Positions 12,072 through 23,040 of a stretch of DNA of 64,000 bases are shown here, piece after piece. Under the pieces are notes generated by a model that was not told the origin of the DNA, ran no database searches, and worked only from the letters and a program-made list of their open reading frames with translations. This stretch comes from Pterois miles. Taxonomy: Eukaryota; Chordata; Actinopteri; Perciformes; Scorpaenidae. Numbering within the stretch: the stretch's first letter is position 1; every line of letters begins with the position of its first letter. The position numbers were made by a program, and so were the translations under genes. Where the stretch lies: positions 1,924,001 to 1,988,000 of the forward strand of contig CAMQGK010000334.1 of NCBI GenBank assembly GCA_947000775.1. The letters run 5' to 3'.

Positions 12072-12077
12072 TTTATT
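12072..12077 (-). promoter_or_regulatory. Polyadenylation signal AATAAA of the F-box gene
   Basis: The minus strand reads AATAAAG, about 92 bases after the TGA stop at 12168. The spacing fits a short 3' UTR. Confidence 0.7.
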
Positions 12078-12167
12078 TGGATTCATTTCAAGATGATCTA
12101 TTACTTGGTTAAATTTCGCTGTTCTATATGTTGTGTGTATCTTTCCAGTTGTGTGCAGATGTTAAAG

Positions 12168-12270
12168 TCATGTTAATGACAGGGGGTAAACTTTAACAGT
12201 AGCGTTAACTTCTCTGATCTGTCTCTCAGTGGGCAGATGGGCACAGCCGTAGAGATGCAGCACCTTTAAC
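12168..12270 (-). CDS. F-box/LRR gene, last coding exon
   Basis: Acceptor CTCTTGAG is followed by LKVLHLYGCAHLPTERQIRE and then NATVKVYPLSLT before the TGA stop. This is the final LRR and C-terminal cap. The acceptor lacks a strong pyrimidine run directly beside the AG, but the phase fits. Confidence 0.85.
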
Positions 12271-15200
12271 CTCAAGAGACAGAAACATAGAAACAGCAAA
12301 TGAGCTAATATGTCACAGAGCTTTTTTTGTTGCTTCAGGGAAATGTTACCAAACACTTATCTATGATCTGTTTTCCAAGAAATCACACAAAACAGTAGTA
12401 TACAGTTGATCACCATATATATATATAGAGTCATATATCAGTTTAAATCTAAATCAAGCTATCTTAAAATGATTTTGTGCATATGTGTGTGCATGTGTTT
12501 ACCTCTTGCAGTGTCTGCAGAGCTTCAGTATATTCTCTGAGGTAATGTGGCAGAAACTGAGTTTGACAGTATGGAGGTGTCCACTGCAGTAATTTGCCAG
12601 CAGAGTAACCCTGTCACACGTACACGTGCACGCACACACACACACACACACAAACACACACACGCCATTTTTGTTAGTTACTTTAACATTTAACTCAACA
12701 GTTTCATAGGTGATATCTGCGGATGTGGCAACAACACTACACACAGCTTAAAGGTGCACTATATGATTGACTGTCATTTTCCAGCTGCATTAATAAAGGC
12801 AATAAAAACCCTTAAAAATAGCCCTTATTAAAATCATTAGGTCCTAAAAGTTGTATTCCACAGTTATTTCTCCTCCTCCCTTCATGTGAATGAGCCCTAG
12901 ATTGTGGCTGGAGCGAGGGGCTGCGAGGCGCAGTTAAAGGAAACGCTACACTGCCAGCTCTGTGGGCCCAATGGATGTAGATCTCTGGAAGACATACGTA
13001 GGGAAGGTAATTTATCACTAGCAGTCAAGCCATTTTGGCTTCATGCACCAATGAGCAACTTTAATAAGAATGAATGAGAGCTTTACACATCTGTGGGGGG
13101 AACACTTGAGGTCTGTGCAGAGGTACTAGATAAGCTCTGAATTTCATATTAAGCACATCAGGCAGTCAAAAAAACATAGTTACAAATAATGGAAAAATAC
13201 ATAGCTCAGTTAGTTGTGTGATGTGTGTTGTACCCTCTGTTTCCTGTGCCAGTGGAGCTGAGATCCAGCTGCTGAAGTCTTCTACATCCCAGAGCCAGAG
13301 ACCGAACTCCTGCATCTGTTACCGCCTTACAGCCTCTCACATCCAGAGATCTGACACACAAACACACAGACATACAAACACTATAGCTGCTAACTGTCAA
13401 GATGTTGCGATCACATTCGTCAAGACTACCAACCAAAACTGGACACATGAGTCTAATTTAACAGAAAATTTGCAGCACACATTACTTCTGTTGGTACAAA
13501 CCCTTCTAACGTTTCTGTTGTCTTAGGAGAATGGGACGACATTACGTTAAAGTTCAGTTAGAAACATCTCAAGGACAGTGTGTCCGTGTGTACCTGAGAC
13601 AAGGTGTGTATTTGCGGATGCTGTGCAGTGTCAGGTCAGTGACTCCAGGACAGGAAGCGACAGTCAAACTCTGAAGTTCGACACAGTTCTGAAGCAAAGT
13701 GTCGACTGTGGCATCACTAACCTGTTTACAGTGCAGACAAATGCAGCGAGTACATTTAAATCTCTTTGGGACTTTGTACCGTAAAATTCAGAGGTAGAAT
13801 GTATTAATCAGCTGGGATTTGAAGACAACATTTCAAACTCACCGCCTGTAGTCCAGTGAGATTTAGTGAAATGAGACATTTGAGCTGTGATGTCATCACT
13901 GTGAGACTGTGAGTGTTTACTTTTGGCACCTGTCCGATGTTAAGATGTTGGAGGCCGGGACACATCTGAAACACAGAAACTGAAAAACTGTCCATGCAGT
14001 GGAAAACATATTTTATTATGTTATATCCACAGAAAATGTACATTTCTGGAATAAAAAGACAATATCAATATAGTATATTTATATAATACATGAAACATAT
14101 ATTATGAATATATAAGAAATATAAAGACCTGATTCGAAAGCACGTACAAGGAGTCATGCTTCATTTGAAAGATGATAGATTATGTTTACCTTTCACAAGA
14201 AAGTGTTTACTTTTCAAAATAAAGTACCTCATATACTGTTTGAAGACAAGATGGAGTGAGGAACTGACAGCCAAACACCTCCAGTCTGCAGAGACTAATA
14301 TGAAAACACACTCACACTAACAGAAACAAACAGACAGGTGTGCACATTCTGATTATATCTGGATGGACTAACAAGGCAGGTGAAAATGGAAACGTGATTA
14401 TCAAGTCCATGTCAGGGGTGAGCTAAGACACAGTCTAGCCATAATGTATGTACAGTGACAGCCACGAATTAATACAGACAGTCTTACTGACCTCTCTTTG
14501 TGCTTCATGACAAGTTTCATCAGTGGGTCATCAGTGACATGACATCCATTCAGAGCAACAGATTTTAGTCGCAACCTGCACAGAAGATAAATGAAGAATT
14601 AATACTTTCTTTTACTACGTTTTACTTACACTTTACTTGACTGTCCGCTCCTCCATAACTTTTTTAACTGTACATTCTTATGATAGGGTGTTATTGTACT
14701 GTAATACTACTCAAGTTTACCAGTGAATTGTGGAACATATCCTGCAAACATTCGATCTGTGAAACAGCTAAAGACTCGCATATTAAAACTGGCTTTGTGT
14801 CACTTTGTGTTGTCTAGTTTTTGTAAATTTATGCTGTATCAGTTATTCTTTTTTTTTTTTTTTGCTGTTTTGGGATTTTATTGTTTTTAATTATTTTTTA
14901 TTATTGTAATTTACTTTGTGAATTGTGTTTTATCAAATATATATGAAATAAATTCTTATTATTATAATTATTATTGTTATTATTATGAGGCTATAACATA
15001 AGCAAGCAGTATATGCCTCAGCAAAACATTTCTGATATTCCAAACAAATGCAGGATAAAGGTAGGCACAAAAGAGCATTTTACAGCAAATTGAATCTGGA
15101 AAAATTGATCAGAAAATCAACAAATACGGAGATGCATGGTTTTAATTGGACAACAACATGACCTCACCATAAATACTGAGTCAACCAGCATGTCACCTTT

Positions 15201-18200
15201 CTGTAGGATGAATGTTGTATAACACTTAAACATACCAAACGCTGCATGTGTGTTTTTATAAAGACTGACCCTGGGCAACAGTCACTCAGGGCTTTCACTC
15301 CTTTGTCTGTTGCTCTGCTCCAGCTCACATCCACACTGGTCGCATGGTGACACAGCTGACCAATCAGAGGCAGCATCTGGTCACCATGGAGACCAGGACC
15401 AGTGCAACTTGTGACCTTGAGTTCCTGAAATTAACAAATAAGCAGATAAATATAATGTGGACAATTCCACAGTGAAATCACATGAGAGCAAAACACTGAA
15501 TATGAAAATATATTTTACTCAATTGATATACTGTAATTTCTGCTGCTGCTGCTTCTGCTAAATTTTGGCGAAGAAAAACTAGAGTCCCTGGAGTCTCTTG
15601 ATCTCTGACCTCAAGACATGTGAATCAGAATGGTTTATATCGGTACCCACAGGTCTCCCCTTTACAGACAGGCCCGCCTTATGATAATCACATGCTGTTT
15701 GGGGCAATAGTCAAGTCAGCACACTGACAGCTGTTGTTGCCTGTTGGGCTGCAGTTTGTTATGGTTTATTTTTTATGCTAAATGCAGTACCCGAGAGGGT
15801 TTATGGATAATATTTGTCATTGTTTTGTGTTGTTTAAAGCAAGCATATTTGCCCAATCCCATGTTAATAAGAGTATGAAATGCTTGACGAATCTCCATTT
15901 AAGATGCATTTTGAACAGATTCTTTTGCGATTAATCACAATTTATTATGGACAATCATGCCATTAATCCTACTCAAATATTTTAATTGAGTGACAGCCCT
16001 ATCTACAATGTATTGTTATTTGTAATATTGTTATTAGCACTCACAGAATAAAAGGGTGAAGCTGTGGTTACACTTTATGTACTGTACTTTCCTATGTTTT
16101 GTTGGCACCAATGGCAGGCAGATAGATTCAGGATGTGGGGTCAATAAATTCACAGTGTCAGTAGAAAAATATAAAATGCATCTGACTGAAAAATGACAGA
16201 AGATTAAATTTAAAAAAGTTCTTGCTTTTTTTCTTGATTTTTTTTTTTTTACATTTTTTACATAACACACAAACAGTCGTGATGGAAAACACCAATGCCA
16301 CCCATTACAGTGCTTCTGTAGCTCTGAGTGACCAGTTAAGTAAAAATATGACTTATGACTTATGACTAGATGAGCGCTGTTGTTTTACCTCCAGAAAGTC
16401 TCTACATAGAGAGAAAAACATCTCCAGCCCACAAGAGGTGAGAGACAGGTCAGTGCAGCTGTACAGACACAGACTGCGAGGACGACGTCTGCCCACGCAG
16501 AGTAACCACCACTCTGTCAGGTTGCAGTTTTCAATCCTCACATTTCTCCCTTCAGAGAGAGAGAGAGATTTAGTCTTCAGTATTTGAACCTGTTCTGGTG
16601 ACCTACAGTATTTGTCCAGGTATGAGGGCATGTGATGGTGCAGGTCTGGGTTATCTTACTGTATGTTTGTCCAGGGAGTGGTACAGTACGCCACTGCACT
16701 GGAAGCACTTACATCATGAGAACACACCATGTGCTTTGACACACTTATTTGGAAATGCTTCAGGACATCCCACAGATGTCACTAACTCCAATGTTTAACT
16801 TGAACTTTAAAAAGTCAAACAGCAAAAGTCTACTTAACAGCAGCTAATAGACAAATAATGTATAGTGTTTACAGCTCAGCGTGTTGACTCACAGAGTGTG
16901 TGATCAGCAGCCAGTGTGTGCAGGCGGCTGCAGACCTGCAGCACTCGGCACAGATCACTGAGAGGCAGCAGAGACAGGATGGACAGCCACACCTCATCAG
17001 GAAGACACAACCAGCGGTCACATACTGGGACACCTGCTGGCTGACGGACACAACGACAAAACTATAACTATAAGAGGAGAGACACTACAGGTGAACAAGG
17101 TAAAAAAAAAAAAAAAAATAATAATGGATATAACTATGACACTTCCCCAGCTGATTACTTACATTAAGACAACTGTTTTGTGTTAAAATATTCTGAAATG
17201 CAATATTTAAATATGCAAAATTAGGCAGTCTCTTATCAAATATGCACTAATTTGTACACATTTCCAGAACATGTGTGACATGTGAACATCAGATAAAGCC
17301 AGGTCAAAAAAATATTGTTTTTTTGTTGTTGTTGTTGTTTTTAACTTATTAGAGTCAAAGGTAAATACAGAGGGAATTTTGAATATCTCTTTTTATATCT
17401 CCATATATCAGACAATACTGCAAAACGTGACATATGAACAACCCCCTCAGTTAAAACCTTCAGAATAAAGATAGATAGGAATCAAGCTGGAAAGTTTGGA
17501 AGATTGTAAGTGCTGCTGAAGTGGAGATTTATGGCTCAGAAAACAGTTTTTAAAGATAAGGTTTATAATATTCCATGCATTTTGCAAGACACCACAGATG
17601 AACAGAGTAAAACAACTTCTCTGAAATGTTTTTTAAATGAATTTAGGCAAACTCTACAAACATAAATAGATAAATGTAGTAAAATAAAGCTCTTAATGTG
17701 TATTTTGATTGTTTTCTTTCCACTAGTCTGAAAGAGGAATAAACAAAATAGCCCAAAATCTCAGTTTTGTTTTTGCTCAGCGTGTCTCGCCACAAACAAA
17801 ACAGATATTTGACAGAAAGACAAAGCATGCTCTAAACTGCAAATTCTTCTGAAATACTGCAGTGCTGCAGTTTTTTTAATAGTATTTGACAAATGTGATC
17901 ATATTGCATGTACACTGACAACATCATCAACAAAGTGCAGAAACAAATATTCCTTACGCTGTGTTTGTCAGCTTGTTTACATCCATAAGCACCTGTGAAG
18001 GCAAACAAAGAGTCATACAGATACTGATTTTCTATGAGGCTACAAAAGTGTATTTGATTAAAACGGAAAGAAATTAAACATCACTGAATATTAACTTTTA
18101 CTTTTGTAAGCCTTTACAAAAGACATAATCATATAATTACTTTACTTTAATAGTCCCTCCAACCTCCATTTGTTATATTTGTCATGTGTGACTTTTATTA

Positions 18201-21200
18201 CACAATTAACCACCATAATCTGAATGATAACCATGCCCTAACCTTAACCCTCTTCTAACATTAACTGAAAACTGAAAGTCTTAACCTTAAAATCAATTGT
18301 TAGCACTTAATTTGACCATACAGGAGATGAGTCTGCATAATGAGGCTGAAAACAAGTTTTAGTTCAGTACAAGTAGACACAGGGCTCTTTTAACTCTCCT
18401 GAAAATCCCCTTTATCTTATGACTGGCTGCTATCTGATAAAGTGTAAAATTAGTTCATTAATGGGAACAGAGGCTATTCTGTGTTATGTGGCACCACAAG
18501 TATAAACCCATTCAAATATCAACTTCATATGACTTGTTGGTGACTTTGTTTTGCAGAGTTTTTGTAATATCTTGTGTGTTATTCTCAGCATGTAACTTTG
18601 GTGTTGAACTCACCCGAAGCTGATGATGTTGGTCCAGGATCATCATGAAGGGGTGTGTGTGTCTCTGAAGGTGGCACGCATTTGTGTGTATGTTTACAGG
18701 CTGAAGAAGGTTTCACTTTGTCCTCTGCTGTGAGTGTTTTTGCGTGTTTGTTCACTCCTGATGACTGATGCCTTCAGGACACACAGAGGAGAGTCAGCGT
18801 CACACAACAGTAAAATACAATACACTTTCAGAAAACATTTCACTGGGTGTGATTTGCCCTTCTATTACCTTCTCTGTATTTCTTTATTGGGTGGAGAAGT
18901 CAGGGAGACACTTGACTTTTCACAGAGCCTTGATGAGGCACCTTCACCCCCAGCTTTTGTTGTTTGACCTTTGACCCCACTCTGAAAACCATTTCCATCT
19001 GTATTATTTCTTTCTGGAAACAAACCTGAATGGACACAAGGACAGAGGCAAATCACACACAGAGACAAACACATACAGTATATTCATGCACGCCCACATT
19101 ATCATCATCATAATTCATTGTATTTGGCCTCTGCGCAATGAAAAAGGGCAAATAGAAAGAATAAACTGGAATTAAACCTGCAGTGGGCAGAATTTTTTTG
19201 GCATCTCTGGGCAAAAAATTAAGAATAACCTTTCAGCATATTGTAATTCAAGTGCTCTCAGAGAAAACTAGACTTCTGCTCGACCTCATGGCTCTGTTTT
19301 CAGGCTGTGATGGGAGACTTTGGCCAATCACAGGACATTTCAGAGAAAGAGTATTCCTATTGGCTGCTCATTCAACAAACGCAGCTGTCAATCGCTTGCG
19401 AACTTCGATCAAATGGTCAAACTAGGCAGCGCTGATCATACAAAAATTAATATTCTGGTTCTGCTACCGAATGTCATCGAAAGGAGCCAGAAGCCAATCT
19501 GTATTATGTGGCACCACAAGAATAAATCCATTAAAACTTCATATGGCTTGTTGCTGTCTTTACTTTTTAAAATGTATAATTTTTTTACTTGTCATGTGTT
19601 TGTAGGTGATATTCTCAGTATGCAACGTTGGTGTTGTACTCACTTGAAATTGATGATGTTGGTCCTTGGCCATCATGAAAAGGTGTGTGTGTATGTCTAC
19701 AGGCTGAAGAAGGTTTCGCTTTGTCTTCTGGAGTGTGTCTTTTTGTGTGTTTGTTCACTCCTGATGACTGAGGCCTGCAGGACACACAGGAGGGTTCGGC
19801 TTCACACAACAGTACAGTGCTTTACACTTGGAAAACTTTTCACCACCTGCTGTTTGTAGAGCTAATGTGACAAAGCCATACATTCATTTTGGAAAAATGT
19901 TGATATTTTGAGAGTAGATAATATGTTTGTCTACCAGGAAGTGCATCCACTCCTATCAAAGTAATCACATGTTGCTTAGTTATGTCACTCTTTATCAAAT
20001 TGTGACTATTTGTGATTATTTGTGGTGTGTTTGCATATGGATGAGGAGTTATTTAATGAGCTGAATTTAGGTGAATATTACTGGTTGATTTTGCAGTGCG
20101 AATGAAGGTAAAGTAACAAATTCAGACTGATTTTCATAAGTGTATTTGGCTCTTTATGTGTTACCTTTGTAATATTTCTTTATTGGTTGGAGAAGACAGG
20201 GAGACACTTGACTTTTCACAGAGGCTCAATAAGGCTCCTTGACCCCCAGCTTTTGTCTTTTGACCTTTGACCCCACTCTGACAGCTCTTTACGCCTGGAT
20301 TACGTCCAATTCTCTCTGGAAACAGACCTGAATAGACATAAGCACAGAGGCAAATCACACAAAGACACAGATTCCTTTACACAAAGAGGGGCAAATGAAA
20401 GGAGTAAACTGACATGAAATAGCAGAAAACAAAAAAGCAAGCTAACCTAAAACTTACCATACACCATTTTCCAACCTTTTTACCTAATGACAACTTAAAA
20501 TGAAGATATGCCTCTTGTCACATGATGCATAAGGCAATGGTTTGTGACCACCAAAGAGCGCTTAAATAATTTTAGAGGTAAAATAAACTATGGCACAACG
20601 AGATGAGAGAAAAACAAAACAAAAAAGTTTTGTTTTCTTTCCTGTCCTGTAAATCAGGTTTATTTATTGGGGGACCTGACCCACAGGTTAGGAGCCACAA
20701 CTCTGGTTGTTAAAGGTTGTATAACATTTTATCTAGAGGAATATTTTTCAACACATAATACATCAACAGAAATTTTAGAAAGGTGCTGAATAAAAATATA
20801 GCTTTTCCAAAAAAAAATTTGACAGGTACAAAATTAATGTTTGTTTATCTGTGTGGAAGATAGCTGATGGATGTTTGGTTCTCACTTCTAACAAGGCTTC
20901 TGAGCCAATAGAAAAACAGCGTTGCTATCACATGGTATCTCTGCGTCGTTAGCGATGAAGTTGCCAGCTTGTGTGAAAAAAAAATAGAGGTCGACGGTAA
21001 GCGCCTGGCAACCACATGTTGTAAAGTGAATGCAAAGAATAAGGGAGAGGTAGAGTGTGACATCTAGTGGCTGAATGTTATCGACATTATCAATAACACA
21101 TTTAACTTTATAGTGACAAATATCTTCTTCACATATACCTGGATTAGAAGTGAGTGCAGCACCAGGCGTGGTCCCCAGGTGCTCCATAGGTGTATTAATA

Positions 21201-22516
21201 ACATTATCAGCTGAGGTTATGCCTCCTGCAGTTCTTTTTATTAATTCACCACATTTATTGTTATGAAGGACCAAATGTGTGTTGTTGCTGACAGTGTTTC
21301 TCTCTGCACAAATGGCTGCAGGTGTTTCCTTCACAGTCAGATTGTCATGCTGCTTGATTTGTCTGTGCTCAGTAGGTGTTGCCCTACTTCTACCGCACTG
21401 AGATCTGTCCCGCTTTTTACTGATGACACCTGAACTCCTCTTCTTTGTGATTTCTGCAGCTGTAACCCTTTTGCTTCCTGCTTTTGTTAGATGCTTTTTA
21501 ATTGCAGGATTTTGTGGTGCAGTTTCTTCAGATGTCTTTCTCTCTTCTGCAGGTGACTCTATGAAGCATCCCGGTTCGATATGTTGGCCTTGTTTTACTC
21601 TGAGGCGATCCATGCAAAGCTGGTACTGCTCGTATATGGTCAGAGTTGGTGGTCTTTTCAAATGGCAGCTAAAACTGAGGTTTGAAGTCTTTTCCATCTC
21701 ATTGCTGTTCATGTTATTATTTGCATGCACTGCAGAAGCTGAGCTAGAGTCTTCATTCATCGTCCCCTTCCTTTTGCCCATCCTAGCATCCTCTGTTTCC
21801 TCCTTTGCAGTTTCCTTCTTTGTTTTCACCTTCCCCTCAACCTTTACTTTGCTCAGCTCCATCTGACGTCCTGACATGTCTCTTTCTGACTGAGCTGGAG
21901 CTGTTTTATAACTCAGTTTGCTCTCCACATCGCTCCAGCATGATGTGGATGCTTTGATCGAGCATGTTGCACCATCTGTTTGATTTGTGGCTCTGTTTGA
22001 TAAGTTGGTGTGTTGTCTTTGATTAGATATGAATAGATCGCTTGTTCTGCAGTTGTTTTCTTGGCTAGGAGTTTGTTTATTGTTGGGATCCTGTAGCGCC
22101 ATACTTTTCATATTTTCAGGAGTTTTTCTGTACTCCTGTCTCCCTGGGGTAAAAGGGAAGGGGATGCGAGGATCATCTATAAAAGGTCCAAACATCTCCT
22201 TACCACCTGCAGTACAGGAGACTGCAAATGAATGCTTGTATGGAGGTGTTATTTTCTGCATTTCCCTCCGCTCTTCATCGGCCAGTATCAAGCTGTCAGC
22301 TCTGCAGAGTTCGTAGTGAACATCTGAGCCACTACTGATGAAAGTGTGGGCCCAGTCCAACACATGCTTCAGCTTCTGCTGTTCACTGAAGAGAGAGTCA
22401 CTGAGAAGATGAAGGTTCAGCTCCCGGTTGAGGATCCGCCTACAATTCCCAGAGTCCTCCAGGAGTTCAGACACAGGAGATGTCTCCATAGTTAGAACTG
22501 CTGCTTGAAAAGTCAT
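12168..22516 (-). CDS. F-box and leucine-rich-repeat protein, complete gene, 16 coding exons
   Basis: This is a predicted substrate adaptor of an SCF (Skp1-Cullin-F-box) ubiquitin ligase. Exon joins with fully consistent phases give about 1,068 residues. Residues 1-459 form a polar, low-complexity N-terminus (exon 22516-21139) with KLKHVLDWAHTFISS near its start. Residues about 460-662 come from two tandem copies of an exon pair. Residues about 685-725 are an F-box (LCLPDEVWLSILSLLPLSDL ending in HTLW). Eleven cysteine-containing LRRs then run to the C-terminus, for example LRSLDVRGCKAVTDAGV and HTVKLSFCHITSENI. The start is the first ATG after an in-frame TGA in the same region; a second Met follows nine codons later. 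The gene sits between rasef and frmd3 on the same strand. I do not recall a coding gene there in human, and I cannot assign the FBXL orthologue. Confidence 0.9.
12503..12610 (-). CDS. F-box/LRR gene, LRR exon
   Basis: This 108-nt exon encodes TLLANYCSGHLHTVKLSFCH then ITSENILKLCRHCKR, with donor AGAG|GTAAAC. Its acceptor GTGTGACAG is preceded by a UG-rich stretch (12620-12663). Confidence 0.9.
12626..12663. repeat. CA-rich microsatellite
   Basis: An interrupted CA repeat that reads as UG repeats in the F-box gene transcript, just upstream of the acceptor at 12610. Confidence 0.85.
13234..13350 (-). CDS. F-box/LRR gene, LRR exon
   Basis: This 117-nt exon encodes SLDVRGCKAVTDAGVRSLAL and GCRRLQQLDLSSTGTGNR, two classic cysteine-containing LRRs. 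Acceptor TGTGTCAG, donor AGAGG|GTAC. Confidence 0.92.
13594..13721 (-). CDS. F-box/LRR gene, LRR exon
   Basis: This 128-nt exon encodes VSDATVDTLLQNCVELQSLT then VASCPGVTDLTLHSIRKYTP. Acceptor TTTACAG region (TGTAAACAG), donor CTCAG|GTACA. Phase 0 in, phase 2 out. Confidence 0.92.
13843..13965 (-). CDS. F-box/LRR gene, LRR exon
   Basis: This 123-nt exon (41 codons) encodes MCPGLQHLNIGQVPKVNTHS and SQLKCLISLNLTGLQA. Acceptor GTGTTTCAG, donor GCG|GTGAG, phase 0 at both ends. Confidence 0.92.
14228..14285 (-). CDS. F-box/LRR gene, short LRR exon
   Basis: This 58-nt exon completes an Arg codon and encodes LEVFGCQFLTPSCLQTVYE. Acceptor TCTGCAG, donor GAG|GTACTT. Confidence 0.88.
14492..14575 (-). 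CDS. F-box/LRR gene, LRR exon
   Basis: This 84-nt exon encodes LRLKSVALNGCHVTDDPLMK then LVMKHKE. Acceptor TCTGTGCAG, donor AGAG|GTCAGT. Confidence 0.9.
15270..15424 (-). CDS. F-box/LRR gene, LRR exon
   Basis: This 155-nt exon encodes ELKVTSCTGPGLHGDQMLPL and HATSVDVSWSRATDKGVKAL. Acceptor AATTTCAG, donor CAGG|GTCAGT. Confidence 0.92.
15559..16001 (+). repeat. hAT-like element ending TGACAGCCCTA
   Basis: This shares long blocks with 33073-33882, including 'ctctgacctcaaga', 'gtctcccctttacagaca' and 'agcacactgacagctgttgt'. Its 3' end TGACAGCCCTA is the inverse of the TAGGGCTTTCA start of the 33-kb copy. The 5' end is truncated. Confidence 0.75.
16389..16549 (-). CDS. F-box/LRR gene, post-F-box exon
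   Basis: This 161-nt exon begins with the GG that completes the Trp of HTLW, then RNVRIENCNLTEWWLLCVGR and PRSLCLYSCTDLSLTSCGLE. Acceptor CTCTGAAG, donor GGAG|GTAAAA. Confidence 0.92.
16893..17040 (-). CDS. F-box/LRR gene, F-box exon
   Basis: This 148-nt exon encodes AGVPVCDRWLCLPDEVWLSI then LSLLPLSDLCRVLQVCSRLH and ADHTL. LPDEVWLSILSLLP is a textbook F-box start, the region that docks SKP1. Acceptor TCCGTCAG, donor CTCT|GTGAGT. The F-box is in a different frame from the longer open frame over the same DNA. Confidence 0.93.
17958..17992 (-). CDS. F-box/LRR gene, 35-nt micro-exon
   Basis: This exon encodes AYGCKQADKHS. It is bounded by acceptor TTCACAG and donor AGC|GTAAGG. Phase 1 in and phase 0 out exactly bridge the exons at 18614 and 17040. 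Confidence 0.8.
18614..18771 (-). CDS. F-box/LRR gene, duplicated exon B (downstream copy)
   Basis: This 158-nt exon encodes HQSSGVNKHAKTLTAEDKVK then PSSACKHTHKC and HDDPGPTSSAS. Acceptor CCTGAAG, donor TCGG|GTGAG. It is paralogous to exon B' at 19644-19774, with an extra segment after the HTHK region. Confidence 0.85.
18869..19025 (-). CDS. F-box/LRR gene, duplicated exon A (downstream copy)
   Basis: This 157-nt exon encodes LFPERNNTDGNGFQSGVKGQ and LCEKSSVSLTSPPNKEIQR. Acceptor CCATTCAG, donor AGAAG|GTAATAG. It is paralogous to exon A' at 20165-20327. Confidence 0.87.
19175..19485. repeat. Probable dispersed repeat inserted between exon copies
   Basis: The segment 'cctgcagtgggcagaat...ctcagagaaaactagac...ccaatcacaggacattt' is a repeat I recognise from fish genomes. 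It sits between the two duplicated exon blocks of the F-box gene. Confidence 0.5.
19644..19774 (-). CDS. F-box/LRR gene, duplicated exon B' (upstream copy)
   Basis: This 131-nt exon encodes PQSSGVNKHTKRHTPEDKAK and HDGQGPTSSIS. Acceptor CCTGCAG, donor TCAA|GTGAG. It has the same phases as exon B. Confidence 0.85.
20165..20327 (-). CDS. F-box/LRR gene, duplicated exon A' (upstream copy)
   Basis: This 163-nt exon encodes LFPERIGRNPGVKSCQSGVK and LCEKSSVSLSSPTNKEILQ. Acceptor TATTCAG, donor CAAAG|GTAAC. Same phases as exon A. Confidence 0.87.
21139..22516 (-). CDS. F-box/LRR gene, large first coding exon
   Basis: This 1,378-nt exon encodes 459 residues, starting MTFQAAVLTMETSPVSELLE and ending TSNPG at donor CCAG|GTATATG. 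It is polar and rich in Lys, Glu, Ser and Thr. Basic stretches such as KVKVEGKVKTKKETAKEE and TAAEITKKRSS may be nuclear signals. An ordered-looking N-terminal part (LNLHLLSDSLFSEQQKLKHV) is followed by a Pro/Phe-rich motif DPRIPFPFTPGRQEYRKTPE. I recognise no domain. The open frame runs past the donor to 20888, but joining the next exon is phase-compatible and the tail beyond the donor looks intronic. Confidence 0.82.
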
Positions 22517-22828
22517 CTGTGGCTCATGTTTATTCGATTTTGCACTCAAAGTGCTTGGTGCAGAAGGGTTATTTTCTTTCTCCTCACAATGTCGCAGCCT
22601 TCATGCTTTCTCTTGTTGCTTTGAGATCTTTTGTTGTTTTGTTGAATGTGTTGTTTTCCTTCCAGGAAACTGATGAGCAGACTGTAATGTCCTATTAAAA
22701 CAGAAAAAGCAAAGAACAACCATTTACATTGCATTGATGCACTACACGCAAATAATCATTAGGCAATACATTTATTATTTTCTGTGACTGAAAGGTTATT
22801 TTAGTCTATTGAAGCCATAAAACAACAG

Positions 22829-22860
22829 CTAATCTGGATACTAAGCACTATCCAGATTAG
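22829..22860. repeat. Short perfect hairpin
   Basis: Arms CTAATCTGGATA (22829-22840) and TATCCAGATTAG (22849-22860) are exact reverse complements with an 8-base loop. It lies upstream of the F-box gene coding start. Confidence 0.7.
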
Positions 22861-23040
22861 GAGAATCACAAGTCACTCTTACCTCTTAGGTTTCCTCTCT
22901 TCTCTTTATTTCTCATAGAGTAGGCAGAGCAGAGCAGATTACTTGAGATATTTGGATGAAGAAGTTTTCAACTGGGCATATTTTCTCATCCAGTAGAGAA
23001 TAGTCTAATGCACAAGTCTAGTCTAGTCTAGTCTTGATGG

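Larger units (their letters stand above)
18470..20360 (-). repeat. Tandem duplication of a two-exon block
   Basis: Unit 1 (about 18470-19080) and unit 2 (about 19490-20360) both carry exon types B and A plus matching intron sequence, for example 'tatgtggcaccacaag' at about 18485 and 19505. Unit 2 has a longer internal intron, and a separate dispersed repeat (19175-19485) lies between the units. Confidence 0.85.

Noticed and set aside
19320..19859. 179-codon plus-strand open frame
   Set aside because: It is antisense to the duplicated F-box gene exon B' and a dispersed repeat.
20888..21138. Extension of the large open frame past the donor at 21138
   Set aside because: It would bypass a good GTATATG donor and the phase-matched A' exon, and the sequence looks intronic.
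21423..22316. Plus-strand open frames over the large F-box gene exon
   Set aside because: They are antisense shadows; the minus-strand frame joins in phase to downstream exons.
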